Shown: one piece after another, positions 7,674 to 16,900 of the stretch
Numbering within the stretch: the first letter of the stretch is position 1
Layout: every line of letters begins with the position of its first letter
Origin: an uncultured Sulfitobacter sp.
Lineage (GTDB): Bacteria; Pseudomonadota; Alphaproteobacteria; Rhodobacterales; Rhodobacteraceae
DNA length: 64,000 nt
Assembly (NCBI RefSeq): GCF_947499945.1
Contig: NZ_CANMQD010000001.1
Coordinates: 1,674,001 to 1,738,000 of the forward strand
Direction: 5' to 3'
Program-made: the position numbers and the translations under genes
Notes under the pieces: generated by a model
Told to the model about the DNA's origin: nothing
What the model saw: the letters and a program-made list of their open reading frames with translations, nothing else
Database searches by the model: none

Positions 7674-7752
7674 TGAACACCACTCCCCGTTTGGATCATC
7701 ATAGAACAGGCCAAATGCATTGGTGCAAGAATTGGTTTAGCGGTTCACGCCA

Positions 7753-8292
7753 TCAATCCTGCATTGGGGGCCATGGCCTTGCGCTTTCAGCGCGGGTCCA
7801 ATGTGCAATCCATTCGGGCATTTCTGGTGAGGGGCGATCTTGTCCCATTGCGGACAACACCCGCGCAGGTATGACGATCCCGTTCTTGTCCGTCACGGCA
7901 GAGCGATAGAGAACGTGACTCGCGCATTCCCCGTCCCGCTTCCACATTGATTGTTCGATGTAAATAAACTTGTCATCCCAACAGACCGCGCGACTGCGGA
8001 CTTCGAACCGTTCAAATCCGCGGATGCGGCGACGAAAGCGCACATGCGATCCTGCCATGGTGAGTCCCCATCGCTTGCGTTTTAGCACCGCAACCAGTCC
8101 CGCACGCTGGGCCATCGCAATGCGACCCAGATCATAAAGCGTAAGAGCACGTCCGTTATTAAGTTCGAGAAAGATATCGAGATCCTGAGGCCAGCAAACA
8201 TGCTGTGATACGTGAACCTCCGTGAGAGTTGTGAGCGGCGGCTGACGGCTTGCCAGAAAGACATCTTTGATCAGGCGGAAAAACGGGAACAT
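7753..8292 (-). CDS. hotdog-fold acyl-CoA thioesterase-like protein
   Basis: A 179-residue cytosolic protein similar to the THEM6 / 4HBT_2 group: VCWPQDLDIFLELNNGRALTLYDLGR contains the Asp-to-Asn helix region of hotdog thioesterases, and SHVRFRRRIRGFERFEVRSRAVCWDDKFIYIEQ forms the central strands. The start is the ATG eight bases after AAAGGAG; a GTG three codons earlier overlaps that ribosome site. The upstream region is shared with the divergent yggT gene. The substrate acyl chain is unknown. Confidence 0.8.
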   Translation of the reverse strand: MFPFFRLIKDVFLASRQPPLTTLTEVHVSQHVCWPQDLDIFLELNNGRALTLYDLGRIAMAQRAGLVAVLKRKRWGLTMAGSHVRFRRRIRGFERFEVRSRAVCWDDKFIYIEQSMWKRDGECASHVLYRSAVTDKNGIVIPARVLSAMGQDRPSPEMPEWIAHWTRAESARPWPPMQD

Positions 8293-8424
8293 GAGGGTCA
8301 CTCCTTTGTCCGCTCAATTGACCCGTCTTGGCCTAACGTCAACCACGAACCTCGCGGCACCCTTGTCCTTTTTGAACAGCAGGCTTAACTGCATTTCACG
8401 CGCTTAGAAAAAGGATGGCCGCCT

Positions 8425-8712
8425 GTGACCTCAATCTTTATGATCCTGATGCTTTTGCTGAACATCTTGTGGTTCTTTATCATTGCCCACGTAGTGATGT
8501 CATGGCTGATCAACTTTCAAGTTCTCAATACGCGCCAGCCGCTAGTGGCACAAATCTGGTATGGCATTAATCGTCTATTAGAGCCTATCTATGCGCCGAT
8601 CCGTCGCGTTCTGCCAAATATGGGTGGTCTTGATCTGGCGCCACTTGCAGTGCTGATCGGTGTTGCGATTGCGCGGATCGTCCTGACCAACAACGCGGCA
8701 TTGTTCTACTAA
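8425..8712 (+). CDS. yggT: YggT family membrane protein
   Basis: A 95-residue protein with two long hydrophobic helices and the family motif NRLLEPIYAPIRRVLPNMGGLDLAPL between them. YggT-domain proteins are implicated in osmotic tolerance and, in some bacteria, envelope or division functions; the molecular role is unclear. It starts at GTG with AAAGGATGG upstream; an internal ATG at 8440 is an alternative. The gene is divergent from the thioesterase gene and 112 bases before recQ, with no clear terminator between. Confidence 0.88.
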   Translation: MTSIFMILMLLLNILWFFIIAHVVMSWLINFQVLNTRQPLVAQIWYGINRLLEPIYAPIRRVLPNMGGLDLAPLAVLIGVAIARIVLTNNAALFY

Positions 8713-8824
8713 GCATTCGCACTTTGATGGGAAAAAGGGCCGTATCAGCCTGACAGACCCTTGCCCCTTACCAAGTGATATGTGACTCTGCGGTCGCTGC
8801 ATTTCCCAAGTTTCAGGTTCACTT

Positions 8825-10870
8825 ATGTCCGGCGCCACCCCGCTGCTAAAAAATGTATTCGGCTTTGACGGGTTTCGCCCCGGACAAGAAGAGATTGTGG
8901 CGGCGGTTACGGCAGGGGAGAACGTGCTGGCTATCATGCCCACAGGCGGCGGTAAGTCGCTGTGCTTCCAGCTACCCGCGCTTATGCGGGACGGTGTCAC
9001 TGTTGTAATCTCGCCTCTGATTGCCCTCATGCGCGATCAGGTCCGCGCTTTGCAGGAATTGGGCGTTGGTGCGGGAGCGCTCACCTCAGGAAACACACCC
9101 GAAGAAACTGACGCGGTTTGGGAGGGGCTTGAGGCAGGAACGCTCAAACTGCTTTATATGGCACCTGAACGCCTTGCCGCCGGCTCTGTTATCGGGATGC
9201 TCAAACGGGTCGGTGTGAAAATGATCGCCGTGGATGAAGCCCATTGCGTAAGCCAATGGGGCCATGATTTCCGACCCGACTATTTGCGCATTGGAGAGTT
9301 AAAAAGATCACTCAATGTACCGCTGGCCGCTTTTACTGCTACTGCCGATGCCGAAACACGCGACGAGATTGTGCAAAAGCTTTTTGAGGGCACGCCGCCG
9401 CGCAGTTTTTTGGGTGGTTTTGACAGGCCAAATATTCATTTGGCATTTGCGGCAAAGAATTCACCGCGCAGCCAGATACTGAACTTCGCTGCCGCACGGC
9501 GGGGGCAGTCTGGCATCGTTTATTGCGGCACGCGAGCCAAGACTGAAGGCATTGCAAAAGCGCTCAATGACGCAGGGCAAACAGCGATACATTACCATGG
9601 CGGGATGGAGGCAGAGGACCGCCGCATTGCGGAGCGCCGGTTCCAGCAAGAGGACGGCCTGATCGTGGCGGCAACTGTTGCGTTCGGTATGGGCATCGAC
9701 AAGCCTGACATCCGCTGGGTTGCACACGCCGATCTGCCCAAAAGCATCGAGAGCTATTATCAGGAAATTGGCCGCGCAGGTCGTGATGGTGCGCCTGCCG
9801 AAACGCTCACCTTGTTCGGGCCCGAAGACATCCGTCTGCGCCGCACCCAGATTGACGAGGGGCTTGCCCCGCCAGAACGCCGTGCGGCAGATCATGGCCG
9901 CCTCAATGCGCTGCTTGGTTTGGCTGAGGCACTGGAATGTCGCCGCAAAACGCTGCTCGGCTATTTTGACGAGAGCGAAGTCACCTGCGGCCGCTGTGAT
10001 CTTTGCGACAATCCCGTTGATACGTTTGACGGCACCACAGCAGTGCGAAAAGCGTTGTCGGCCATGCTGCGCACAGACGAATGGTTTGGTGCCGGTCACC
10101 TGATCGATATTCTCCTCGGTAACGAGACGGACAAGGTGAAGCAACGCGGCCACCAGTCACTGCCGACGTATGGCGTTGGTACAGAATATTCCAAGCCGGA
10201 GTGGCAAGCTGTGTTCCGCCAAATGATGGGGCGCGATCTGGTGCGGCCTGATCCCACACGCCATGGTGCTTTGCGCATGACGGATGCAGCACTGCCTATT
10301 TTAAGAGATGAACAAGCCATAACCCTGCGCCGTGACAGCATCAAAGCGGCCGGTTCCTCGCGCCGTCCTGCGGTCAAAGCGATGGTGAACGAGGAAGACG
10401 CGCCCCTGCTCAGTGCCCTCAAGGCCAAGCGCAGAGGGCTGGCGGAAGCTGCAAAAGTGCCAGCCTATATCATCTTCACTGACCGCACCTTGATCGAGAT
10501 GGCAGAGACACGGCCCATGAACCTCGATCAGATGGCGGGGATAAGCGGTATTGGTGCCAAAAAGCTCGAAAGCTACGGCGCAGCGTTTCTCGAGGTGATT
10601 AACGGCGAAGCTGAAATGATGCATCCCCAGCGGCGCAAGCTTGCAGGGCGTGGCGCAGGTGATCTTTATGACCAACTCCTCGAAGTGCAGGCCGACTTGT
10701 CGCGTGGCGCGCTGGGCACTGAAAAACCGCTGAGCTGCTCCGCATCATTGTTGGCCAAGGTGGCACAGATGCACAATGCGGATGCAAGTGCGATTGAGCG
10801 GGTGCTTGGCGACAAGCGGGCCGAGCGTTTCGGCACCGCATTTCTGGACGTGCTGCGGGGCGCGGACTAG
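8825..10870 (+). CDS. recQ: ATP-dependent DNA helicase RecQ
   Basis: A 681-residue 3'-5' helicase for recombination and repair. The order is complete: Walker A PTGGGKS at 39-45, DEAH at 137-140 with the following aromatic-rich loop CVSQWGHDFRPDY, C-terminal helicase lobe with GRAGRDG, RQC zinc-binding cysteines (C-x...-TCGRCDLC), winged helix, and an HRDC domain at about 540-615 (ISGIGAKKLESYG). Length exceeds E. coli RecQ by about 70 residues through a C-terminal extension. I saw no LexA-type repeat upstream. yaaA follows 29 bases downstream and may be co-transcribed. Confidence 0.96.
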   Translation: MSGATPLLKNVFGFDGFRPGQEEIVAAVTAGENVLAIMPTGGGKSLCFQLPALMRDGVTVVISPLIALMRDQVRALQELGVGAGALTSGNTPEETDAVWEGLEAGTLKLLYMAPERLAAGSVIGMLKRVGVKMIAVDEAHCVSQWGHDFRPDYLRIGELKRSLNVPLAAFTATADAETRDEIVQKLFEGTPPRSFLGGFDRPNIHLAFAAKNSPRSQILNFAAARRGQSGIVYCGTRAKTEGIAKALNDAGQTAIHYHGGMEAEDRRIAERRFQQEDGLIVAATVAFGMGIDKPDIRWVAHADLPKSIESYYQEIGRAGRDGAPAETLTLFGPEDIRLRRTQIDEGLAPPERRAADHGRLNALLGLAEALECRRKTLLGYFDESEVTCGRCDLCDNPVDTFDGTTAVRKALSAMLRTDEWFGAGHLIDILLGNETDKVKQRGHQSLPTYGVGTEYSKPEWQAVFRQMMGRDLVRPDPTRHGALRMTDAALPILRDEQAITLRRDSIKAAGSSRRPAVKAMVNEEDAPLLSALKAKRRGLAEAAKVPAYIIFTDRTLIEMAETRPMNLDQMAGISGIGAKKLESYGAAFLEVINGEAEMMHPQRRKLAGRGAGDLYDQLLEVQADLSRGALGTEKPLSCSASLLAKVAQMHNADASAIERVLGDKRAERFGTAFLDVLRGAD

Positions 10871-10899
10871 ATAACATTCTAGAACAAAGAGGAGCGGAT

Positions 10900-11679
10900 A
10901 TGCTTGTTGTGATTTCGCCAGCGAAAAAGCTGGATTGGGCCGAGCGCGATGTGGCCACATCTACCCCTGATTTTCTGGACGATGCCGCACAGTTGGTGAA
11001 AGCTGCGCGCGAGCTTAGTGTGGATGACCTGAAGTCGCTTATGTCATTGAGCGAGAACCTCGCTACGCTTAACCGCGACCGCTTTCAAAGTTATGACGAA
11101 GCCCCTGAAGATGATTCAACGCGCCCCGCCGCGCTGGCCTTTGCGGGTGATACATATCAGGGTTTGGAAGCAGATAGCCTTGACGCGGACGAGATGGCCT
11201 TTGCCCAAGATCACCTGCGCATCCTGTCGGGCCTTTACGGTGTGTTGCGCCCGCTTGACGCGATCCAGCCTTATCGCTTGGAAATGGGCAGTAGGCTCAA
11301 GACAGAGCATGGCAAGAATCTCTATGAATATTGGGGGGAAGCACTCTCCGAAGCGCTAAATAAACAAGCTATAGCTACGGGCAGCGATGTTCTGGTAAAC
11401 TGTGCCAGTCAGGAATACTTTGGCGCAATTGATCTAAAGGCGCTCAAACTGCGTGTGATAACGCCGCAATTTATGGAAGATAAAGGGGATGGCAAAGGGC
11501 CAAAGATCGTCAGCTTTTACGCAAAGAAAGCGCGCGGTGCGATGGCACGGTTTGTCATGCAAAACCGCATCAACTCGGCTGATGGTCTTCTTGATTTCGA
11601 CGCAGGCGGTTACGCTCATGTGTCAGAATTTTCTAAACCTGACGCACCTGTGTTTTTGCGCCCCTATCCCGCGTCCTGA
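10900..11679 (+). CDS. yaaA: YaaA peroxide-stress protein
   Basis: A 259-residue DUF328/YaaA protein. The family start, [13 protein letters not shown], and the C-terminal [14 protein letters not shown] stretch are intact. In E. coli YaaA lowers free intracellular iron during hydrogen-peroxide stress and binds DNA; the same role is inferred. AGAGGAGCGG precedes the ATG at good spacing. It follows recQ closely, a sensible pairing for oxidative DNA damage. Its 3' end overlaps the convergent histidine kinase gene by 16 bases. Confidence 0.93.
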   Translation: MLVVISPAKKLDWAERDVATSTPDFLDDAAQLVKAARELSVDDLKSLMSLSENLATLNRDRFQSYDEAPEDDSTRPAALAFAGDTYQGLEADSLDADEMAFAQDHLRILSGLYGVLRPLDAIQPYRLEMGSRLKTEHGKNLYEYWGEALSEALNKQAIATGSDVLVNCASQEYFGAIDLKALKLRVITPQFMEDKGDGKGPKIVSFYAKKARGAMARFVMQNRINSADGLLDFDAGGYAHVSEFSKPDAPVFLRPYPAS

Positions 11680-13835
11680 GCATCGGGTTTAAACAGCGGC
11701 TCCGTCCCGTTGGGTTGGGCGAGTTTCACATGCTCCTCTATTGAGGCCCGACGCAGCGGTTTTGTGAGGTAATGATCCAAGCCTGCTTTGAGAATTGATT
11801 TGTCATCGTCAGGCATTGCATGCGCTGTCATCGCTACGACAGGAATATGCTTGCCTGTCCGGGCTTCGATCTCACGTATTTTCTGGGTGGCCTGTTTGCC
11901 GTCCATACGAGGCATCGAGATATCCATAAAAACAAGATCAGGCTTGAACGATTGATAGAGTTCAACAGCTTCTTCACCATTGGCAGCAAACTCCAGCTCG
12001 ATGTTTAGCGATTTGACCATCTTGCTAAAAACAAGCTGGTTGGTCCGGTTATCCTCTGCGGCCAACACGCGCATTTTACCTGACGTTACTGGGCGCTCTG
12101 GCATCTCTGTGGCCGGCGCGATTTTCTCTAATGCAGTGAACAGAACGCGGCGCGGCAATGGTTTTTGCAACATTGCCGCGAAATTAAATGCCCGAGGATC
12201 GTCATTAAGGCCGACCAGGTTCGAGGACACTAATAGAACCGGAACAGTGCTCCCCTGCGCACTCAAATTTTCCATAAGACTCAGCGCGTCCAGATGTGGC
12301 AGTTTGTGGTCTGTGATAATCAGATCAATGGTATCATTCAGTTTTGCTAACGCATCATTTATGTTTGTGACGCCCACAGTCTGCAGACGTAATTGAGCCA
12401 ATTGCCTTTCGAGGATTATGCGATTGGCAGGCATGTCATCCACGACCATGACGCGGCGTATCTCGCGTGGGAGCGTCGGATATGCAGTGTCGATTGCGCC
12501 GTTTGCGGCCATCTCCATTTTAAAGCCGAAACACGAACCAACTCCCTCTTCTGACGTGACCCAAATCTCGCCCCGCATCAGCTGTACCAAACGCTTGGTA
12601 ATCGCAAGTCCAAGGCCTGTGCCGTCAAATTGGCGATTACGTTCATTCTCGACCTGATTAAACTCGCCAAAAATATGGTCTGTCATATGTGCCGGTATAC
12701 CGATGCCCGTGTCCTCGACGGCGATATGGACCGATACATTACCAGTGCCCGCATCCGCGATGCCTGTGACGCGGATCAAAACATGTCCTTCTGTGGTGAA
12801 CTTGACTGCATTACCGATCAGGTTCGTAAGAACCTGCCGCACACGCCCTGCGTCGCCCATCAAATCGGTTGGCAAAAACAGATCATAGTCGAGCAAAAGC
12901 TCAAGCCCCTTTTCACGTGCCATCGGTTGCAAGAGCATGATGACTTCCTGACAGGCACGCTCCAGATCAAAAGGTGCCATCACAAGTTCCAGACGGTCGG
13001 CCTCGATCTTGGAGTAATCGAGCACGTCATTGATGATCACCAACAGAGCCTCGCCAGAGTTCTTGATGGTCTGGACATAAAGTCGCTGTTCTTCGTTGAG
13101 GTGGGTGTCGTCCAACAGATCAGCCATACCCACAACACCATTCATTGGCGTGCGAATTTCATGGCTCATATTGGCCAAGAAAGCTGATTTGGCACGGTTG
13201 GCCGATTCGGCCAGTTCACGCGCTGCGTCCAACTCCCGCTCGTATTGTACGGTAGCAGTGATATCGAGACCCAGCGAGACGACATCACCGCCGGGTCCGC
13301 GCTGATCAATCATCTTTATATAACTACCATTCCAAAGCTGGATCACTTCCGGTTCTGGATGACGGGCCTGAAAGCGGGAGAGCATGCGCTGACGCCATGC
13401 TGTAGGCTCCATCCCGCCCAAATCGACGATGCCCTCATCGGTGAGCGCTTGAAGAATAGTCACAAAGTTGACACCTGTCTGAATGACTTCAAGTCCCTCA
13501 AAAACTGCCAAATAAGCTTGATTTGCCATAATCAAACGGTTGTCACCGTCAAAGAATGCAAACCCGTCTTTGATCGTCTCAATGGAATGCCAAAGTCGCC
13601 GCTCGACCACAGCGATTTTCTCATGGGCTGCGGTCAGGTCGGACTTCACCTTGCGATTCTCTGCACCCATGCTTTCCATCAGGGCACGAGTGCCGACGAT
13701 CTCGTCGCTCAATTCGCGGGTGTTGCGGCCAAGCTTCCGGTTCGCAGCAAAAAGCTCCGCTTTCTTGAGCTCTAGCATCCGTTCTGCCGCCAAACGACCA
13801 CGCCGCTCCTCGGTGAGTTTTTGCTGTAGGCTCAT
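11664..13835 (-). CDS. hybrid sensor histidine kinase with two receiver domains
   Basis: About 723 residues, with no transmembrane segment, so probably a cytosolic sensor. The order is an N-terminal coiled coil (about 1-80), a PAS-like domain (about 80-200), HisKA with phospho-acceptor H225 in [11 protein letters not shown], HATPase with [18 protein letters not shown] and GTGLGLAI, a first receiver (D509 in ITDHKLP) and a second receiver (D638 in [11 protein letters not shown]). The start is set at the ATG preceded by GAGGAACGG; the frame stays open 33 codons further without a good ribosome site. No HPt or separate response regulator lies nearby, so its partner is elsewhere. Confidence 0.9.
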   Translation of the reverse strand: MSLQQKLTEERRGRLAAERMLELKKAELFAANRKLGRNTRELSDEIVGTRALMESMGAENRKVKSDLTAAHEKIAVVERRLWHSIETIKDGFAFFDGDNRLIMANQAYLAVFEGLEVIQTGVNFVTILQALTDEGIVDLGGMEPTAWRQRMLSRFQARHPEPEVIQLWNGSYIKMIDQRGPGGDVVSLGLDITATVQYERELDAARELAESANRAKSAFLANMSHEIRTPMNGVVGMADLLDDTHLNEEQRLYVQTIKNSGEALLVIINDVLDYSKIEADRLELVMAPFDLERACQEVIMLLQPMAREKGLELLLDYDLFLPTDLMGDAGRVRQVLTNLIGNAVKFTTEGHVLIRVTGIADAGTGNVSVHIAVEDTGIGIPAHMTDHIFGEFNQVENERNRQFDGTGLGLAITKRLVQLMRGEIWVTSEEGVGSCFGFKMEMAANGAIDTAYPTLPREIRRVMVVDDMPANRIILERQLAQLRLQTVGVTNINDALAKLNDTIDLIITDHKLPHLDALSLMENLSAQGSTVPVLLVSSNLVGLNDDPRAFNFAAMLQKPLPRRVLFTALEKIAPATEMPERPVTSGKMRVLAAEDNRTNQLVFSKMVKSLNIELEFAANGEEAVELYQSFKPDLVFMDISMPRMDGKQATQKIREIEARTGKHIPVVAMTAHAMPDDDKSILKAGLDHYLTKPLRRASIEEHVKLAQPNGTEPLFKPDAQDAG

Positions 13836-13971
13836 CCGTTCCTCATTGATCGTACTGTGCAGGCCTTCTTTTGCCGCATGGCGGGTAAAGATCATCTTAA
13901 AAACCAACAACCTTGCCTGCGTGTATGGGGGCATGGCACGCTGGGGTCATTAAACAACAGAGGATTCTGTC

Positions 13972-16900
13972 ATGCGTATTTTGATGCAGGTTGTGGGTGT
14001 GGTGACTTGGCTGGTTGTTGGATCCTTTGGTGCTGTGGCGCAGCAGGCCCTTCCCGAGCACCGCTATGTCTACAGCAACGATGCTGATTTTTATGGTGCG
14101 GACCTCGGGCCTCTGTTCGAGACAACAAAGGACGCTTGCGCACGTGCGTGTGCGGCCCAAGCAGCCTGCACTGCTTTCACATTTAACACGCGTTCCAATG
14201 CATGTTTCCCTAAATCCGACGTGACTGAAGAACAATTTTTTGCAGGGGCGGTTTCAGCACGCAAACTTTTAACAAGCCCGCAGGCGCACACCTTGGCACT
14301 GGCACGAAAGCGCGAGCTTGAGTTCTTGGGAAAACAGGATTTTGAAGCGGCAACAAATCTTGTGCGTCTGAATGCCGAGCGTCACCCGATAGACGGCGAC
14401 TATGCCCCTGATCTGGTTGCTGCAATGGATGCAGCGATCGGGCGAGGCGATGTTGCGGCTGCTGCACGCTGGGCAGGACAAGCGGTTGCCCTGACAGATC
14501 GGAGCGAATTATGGGCGCGTATGGCATGGCTTGGCCTGCGTCCGCGAGGGGACACATCGCGCGATCTTGCCCGCCGCTTGTCCAATGAGGCAGTACCCGC
14601 CGCAATCAACGCTTATCTGCGCGCAGAGACGACAGATGCGCGAGTGACCGCATTGGATTTGCTTGCCCGCGCCCTTGAGGTCAACCGCCGTGGGCGGGAT
14701 ATGATTGGTCCGCTCCGCATCGCTGCAACACTCGAGCCGCGTGCAGAGTTTGAAGCCGCATTGGATCAAGCGATCGGAAAATACGGTTTTCGCATCACAA
14801 ACACACGTGTTGATAACAACACCGCGCGGCCACGGATATGTGCCGAGTTTTCGGAAAAGCTAGTTGAGACCGGAATAGACTACGCTACTTTTGTGCGGCT
14901 GGATGATCCCAAGCTGGTTGTAGAGGCCGATAGTCAAACACTTTGCATTGACGGTGTCACCTTTGGCACCCGTTACACCGCGAATTTTCGGGCGGGCCTG
15001 CCTGCGGCAAGTGGTGAAGTCCTGCATAAAGATGTGACTGTGGTTCAATATGTCCGCGACCGTGACCCCGCTGTGCGGTTTGCGGGCCGTGCCTATGTCC
15101 TGCCGCGTGGGGCTAATGCTGCTTTGCCTGTAGAGACTGTTAACACGGATACAGTGACGTTGAAGCTGCGGCGCGTCAGTGACCGAAATTTGCTGCGCGC
15201 CATGCAGGACAGCTATTTCGGTAAACCGTTGAGCAAATATGAAGAGGATGCCTTCTCCTCCACTATCGCGCAGGATGTTTGGGAGGGCGCGGGTGTTGTG
15301 CAAAACACACTCAACACGGCGATGACCACGCGGCTACCCTTGAGTGAGGCATTGACCGATCAGCCCGCAGGCATCTATGCGCTAACGGCTGCGATAAAAG
15401 GGGCTGACCCCTACGAGACCCCCTCAGCTACACAGTGGTTTATTCTGACCGATCTGGGCCTGACCACGATGTCGGGGATCGATGGGTTGTCTGTGACAGT
15501 TTTAGGGTTGGGCGATGCAGTTGCACGCGAGGATGTGACGCTAACCTTGCTCTCTCGTGCAAATGCGGTGCTGGGTGAAGCTGTTACCGACGCGCAGGGT
15601 CGCGCGCAGTTTGCAAGTGGCCTAACCCGTGGCAGTGGCGCAAGTGCGCCTGCATTGCTTATGGCGCAGGACGCCTCTGGCGACGTCGCATTTCTGTCGC
15701 TTACCGATCCGGCATTTGACCTGTCGGATCGCGGTGTTGAGGGGCTGCCGCCAGCACCTACGATTGATGCTTTTCTGACGACGGACCGAGGTGCCTACCG
15801 CGTCGGTGAGACAATCTTCGCAACGGTTCTGACGCGTGATGAACAGGGCCGCGCGATCAATGGCTTGCCCTTGGTGGCGGTGCTGATCCGTCCTGACGGC
15901 GCGGAATATAGCAGGACCCTTACAGCGAACGCGATGGCAGGTGGCCATGTCTTTGCTCTGCCTGTTGGGTCGCAAGCGCCGCGCGGGGCGTGGCGTTTGG
16001 ACATTATTTCCGATCCTGCACAGGGGCCACTTGCTTCTCAAACTGTGCTTGTCGAGGATTTTCTTCCTGACAGGATTGAGTTTGACATGAAGCTTGAAGA
16101 TAGACCCATTGCGCTGGGCGATACGCCGACCCTTCAAATTGAAGCGCGGTATTTGTTTGGCGCACCTGCTGGTGATTTGGCCGTGGAAGGAGAGGTGCGG
16201 CTGCGTACGACCCGAAGCCTTGCGGCGCACAGCGGATATTTTTTCGGCCTTCATGATGCGCGGTTCGATGCGCGAACTGCGTATTTTGACCCTGCCCGTA
16301 CCGACGCGCGGGGAGTGGTAACGCTGCCTTTGACCCTGCCGCAGATTGACGAAGTGCCAAGCCAACCCCTCGAACTCGCTATTACAACGCGGGTAGCAGA
16401 AGGGTCGGGGCGCCCTGTCGAGCGTCGGATGACAAAAGCACTATCGCCCGAAGGTGCGCTCATCGGGATTAAACCCAAATTTGACGATGTGTTGTCCGAA
16501 GGGGCCGACGCACAATTTGACGTGATCTCCACCGAGGGCGAGATGCCTGTTCGCTGGACCTTTAACAAGGTTGAGACCCGATATCAGTGGTATCAAAATG
16601 GCGGCAGCTGGGCGTGGGAGCCTATCACCCGCCGCATCCGTGTGGGGACTGGTGACGTAAAGCTGAGCCCTTCGCCAACCCCCCTCACGCAACCAACGCA
16701 ATGGGGCCAGTACGAGTTAGTGATAGAGCAGCTTGCCGCGCCCTATGCGGCTTCTTCGGTATTGTTGGCTTCAGGATGGTACGGAGGCGGCGATGCTTCT
16801 GCGACACCTGATTTCCTTGCAGTTTCTTTGGACAGTGTTCGCTATGTGGTGGGGGATACTGCGCAGTTTCGGATCGTCGCTCCGTTTGATGGCGTTGCTT

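Noticed and set aside
8713..8824. Possible LexA site upstream of recQ
   Set aside because: No GTTC-N7-GTTC or GAAC-N7-GAAC repeat is found there.
9461..10153. 230-codon ORF on the minus strand
   Set aside because: It is the antisense of recQ, whose helicase motifs are intact in the other frame.
15622..16365. 247-codon ORF on the minus strand
   Set aside because: It lies fully inside the macroglobulin gene on the opposite strand and shows no domain.
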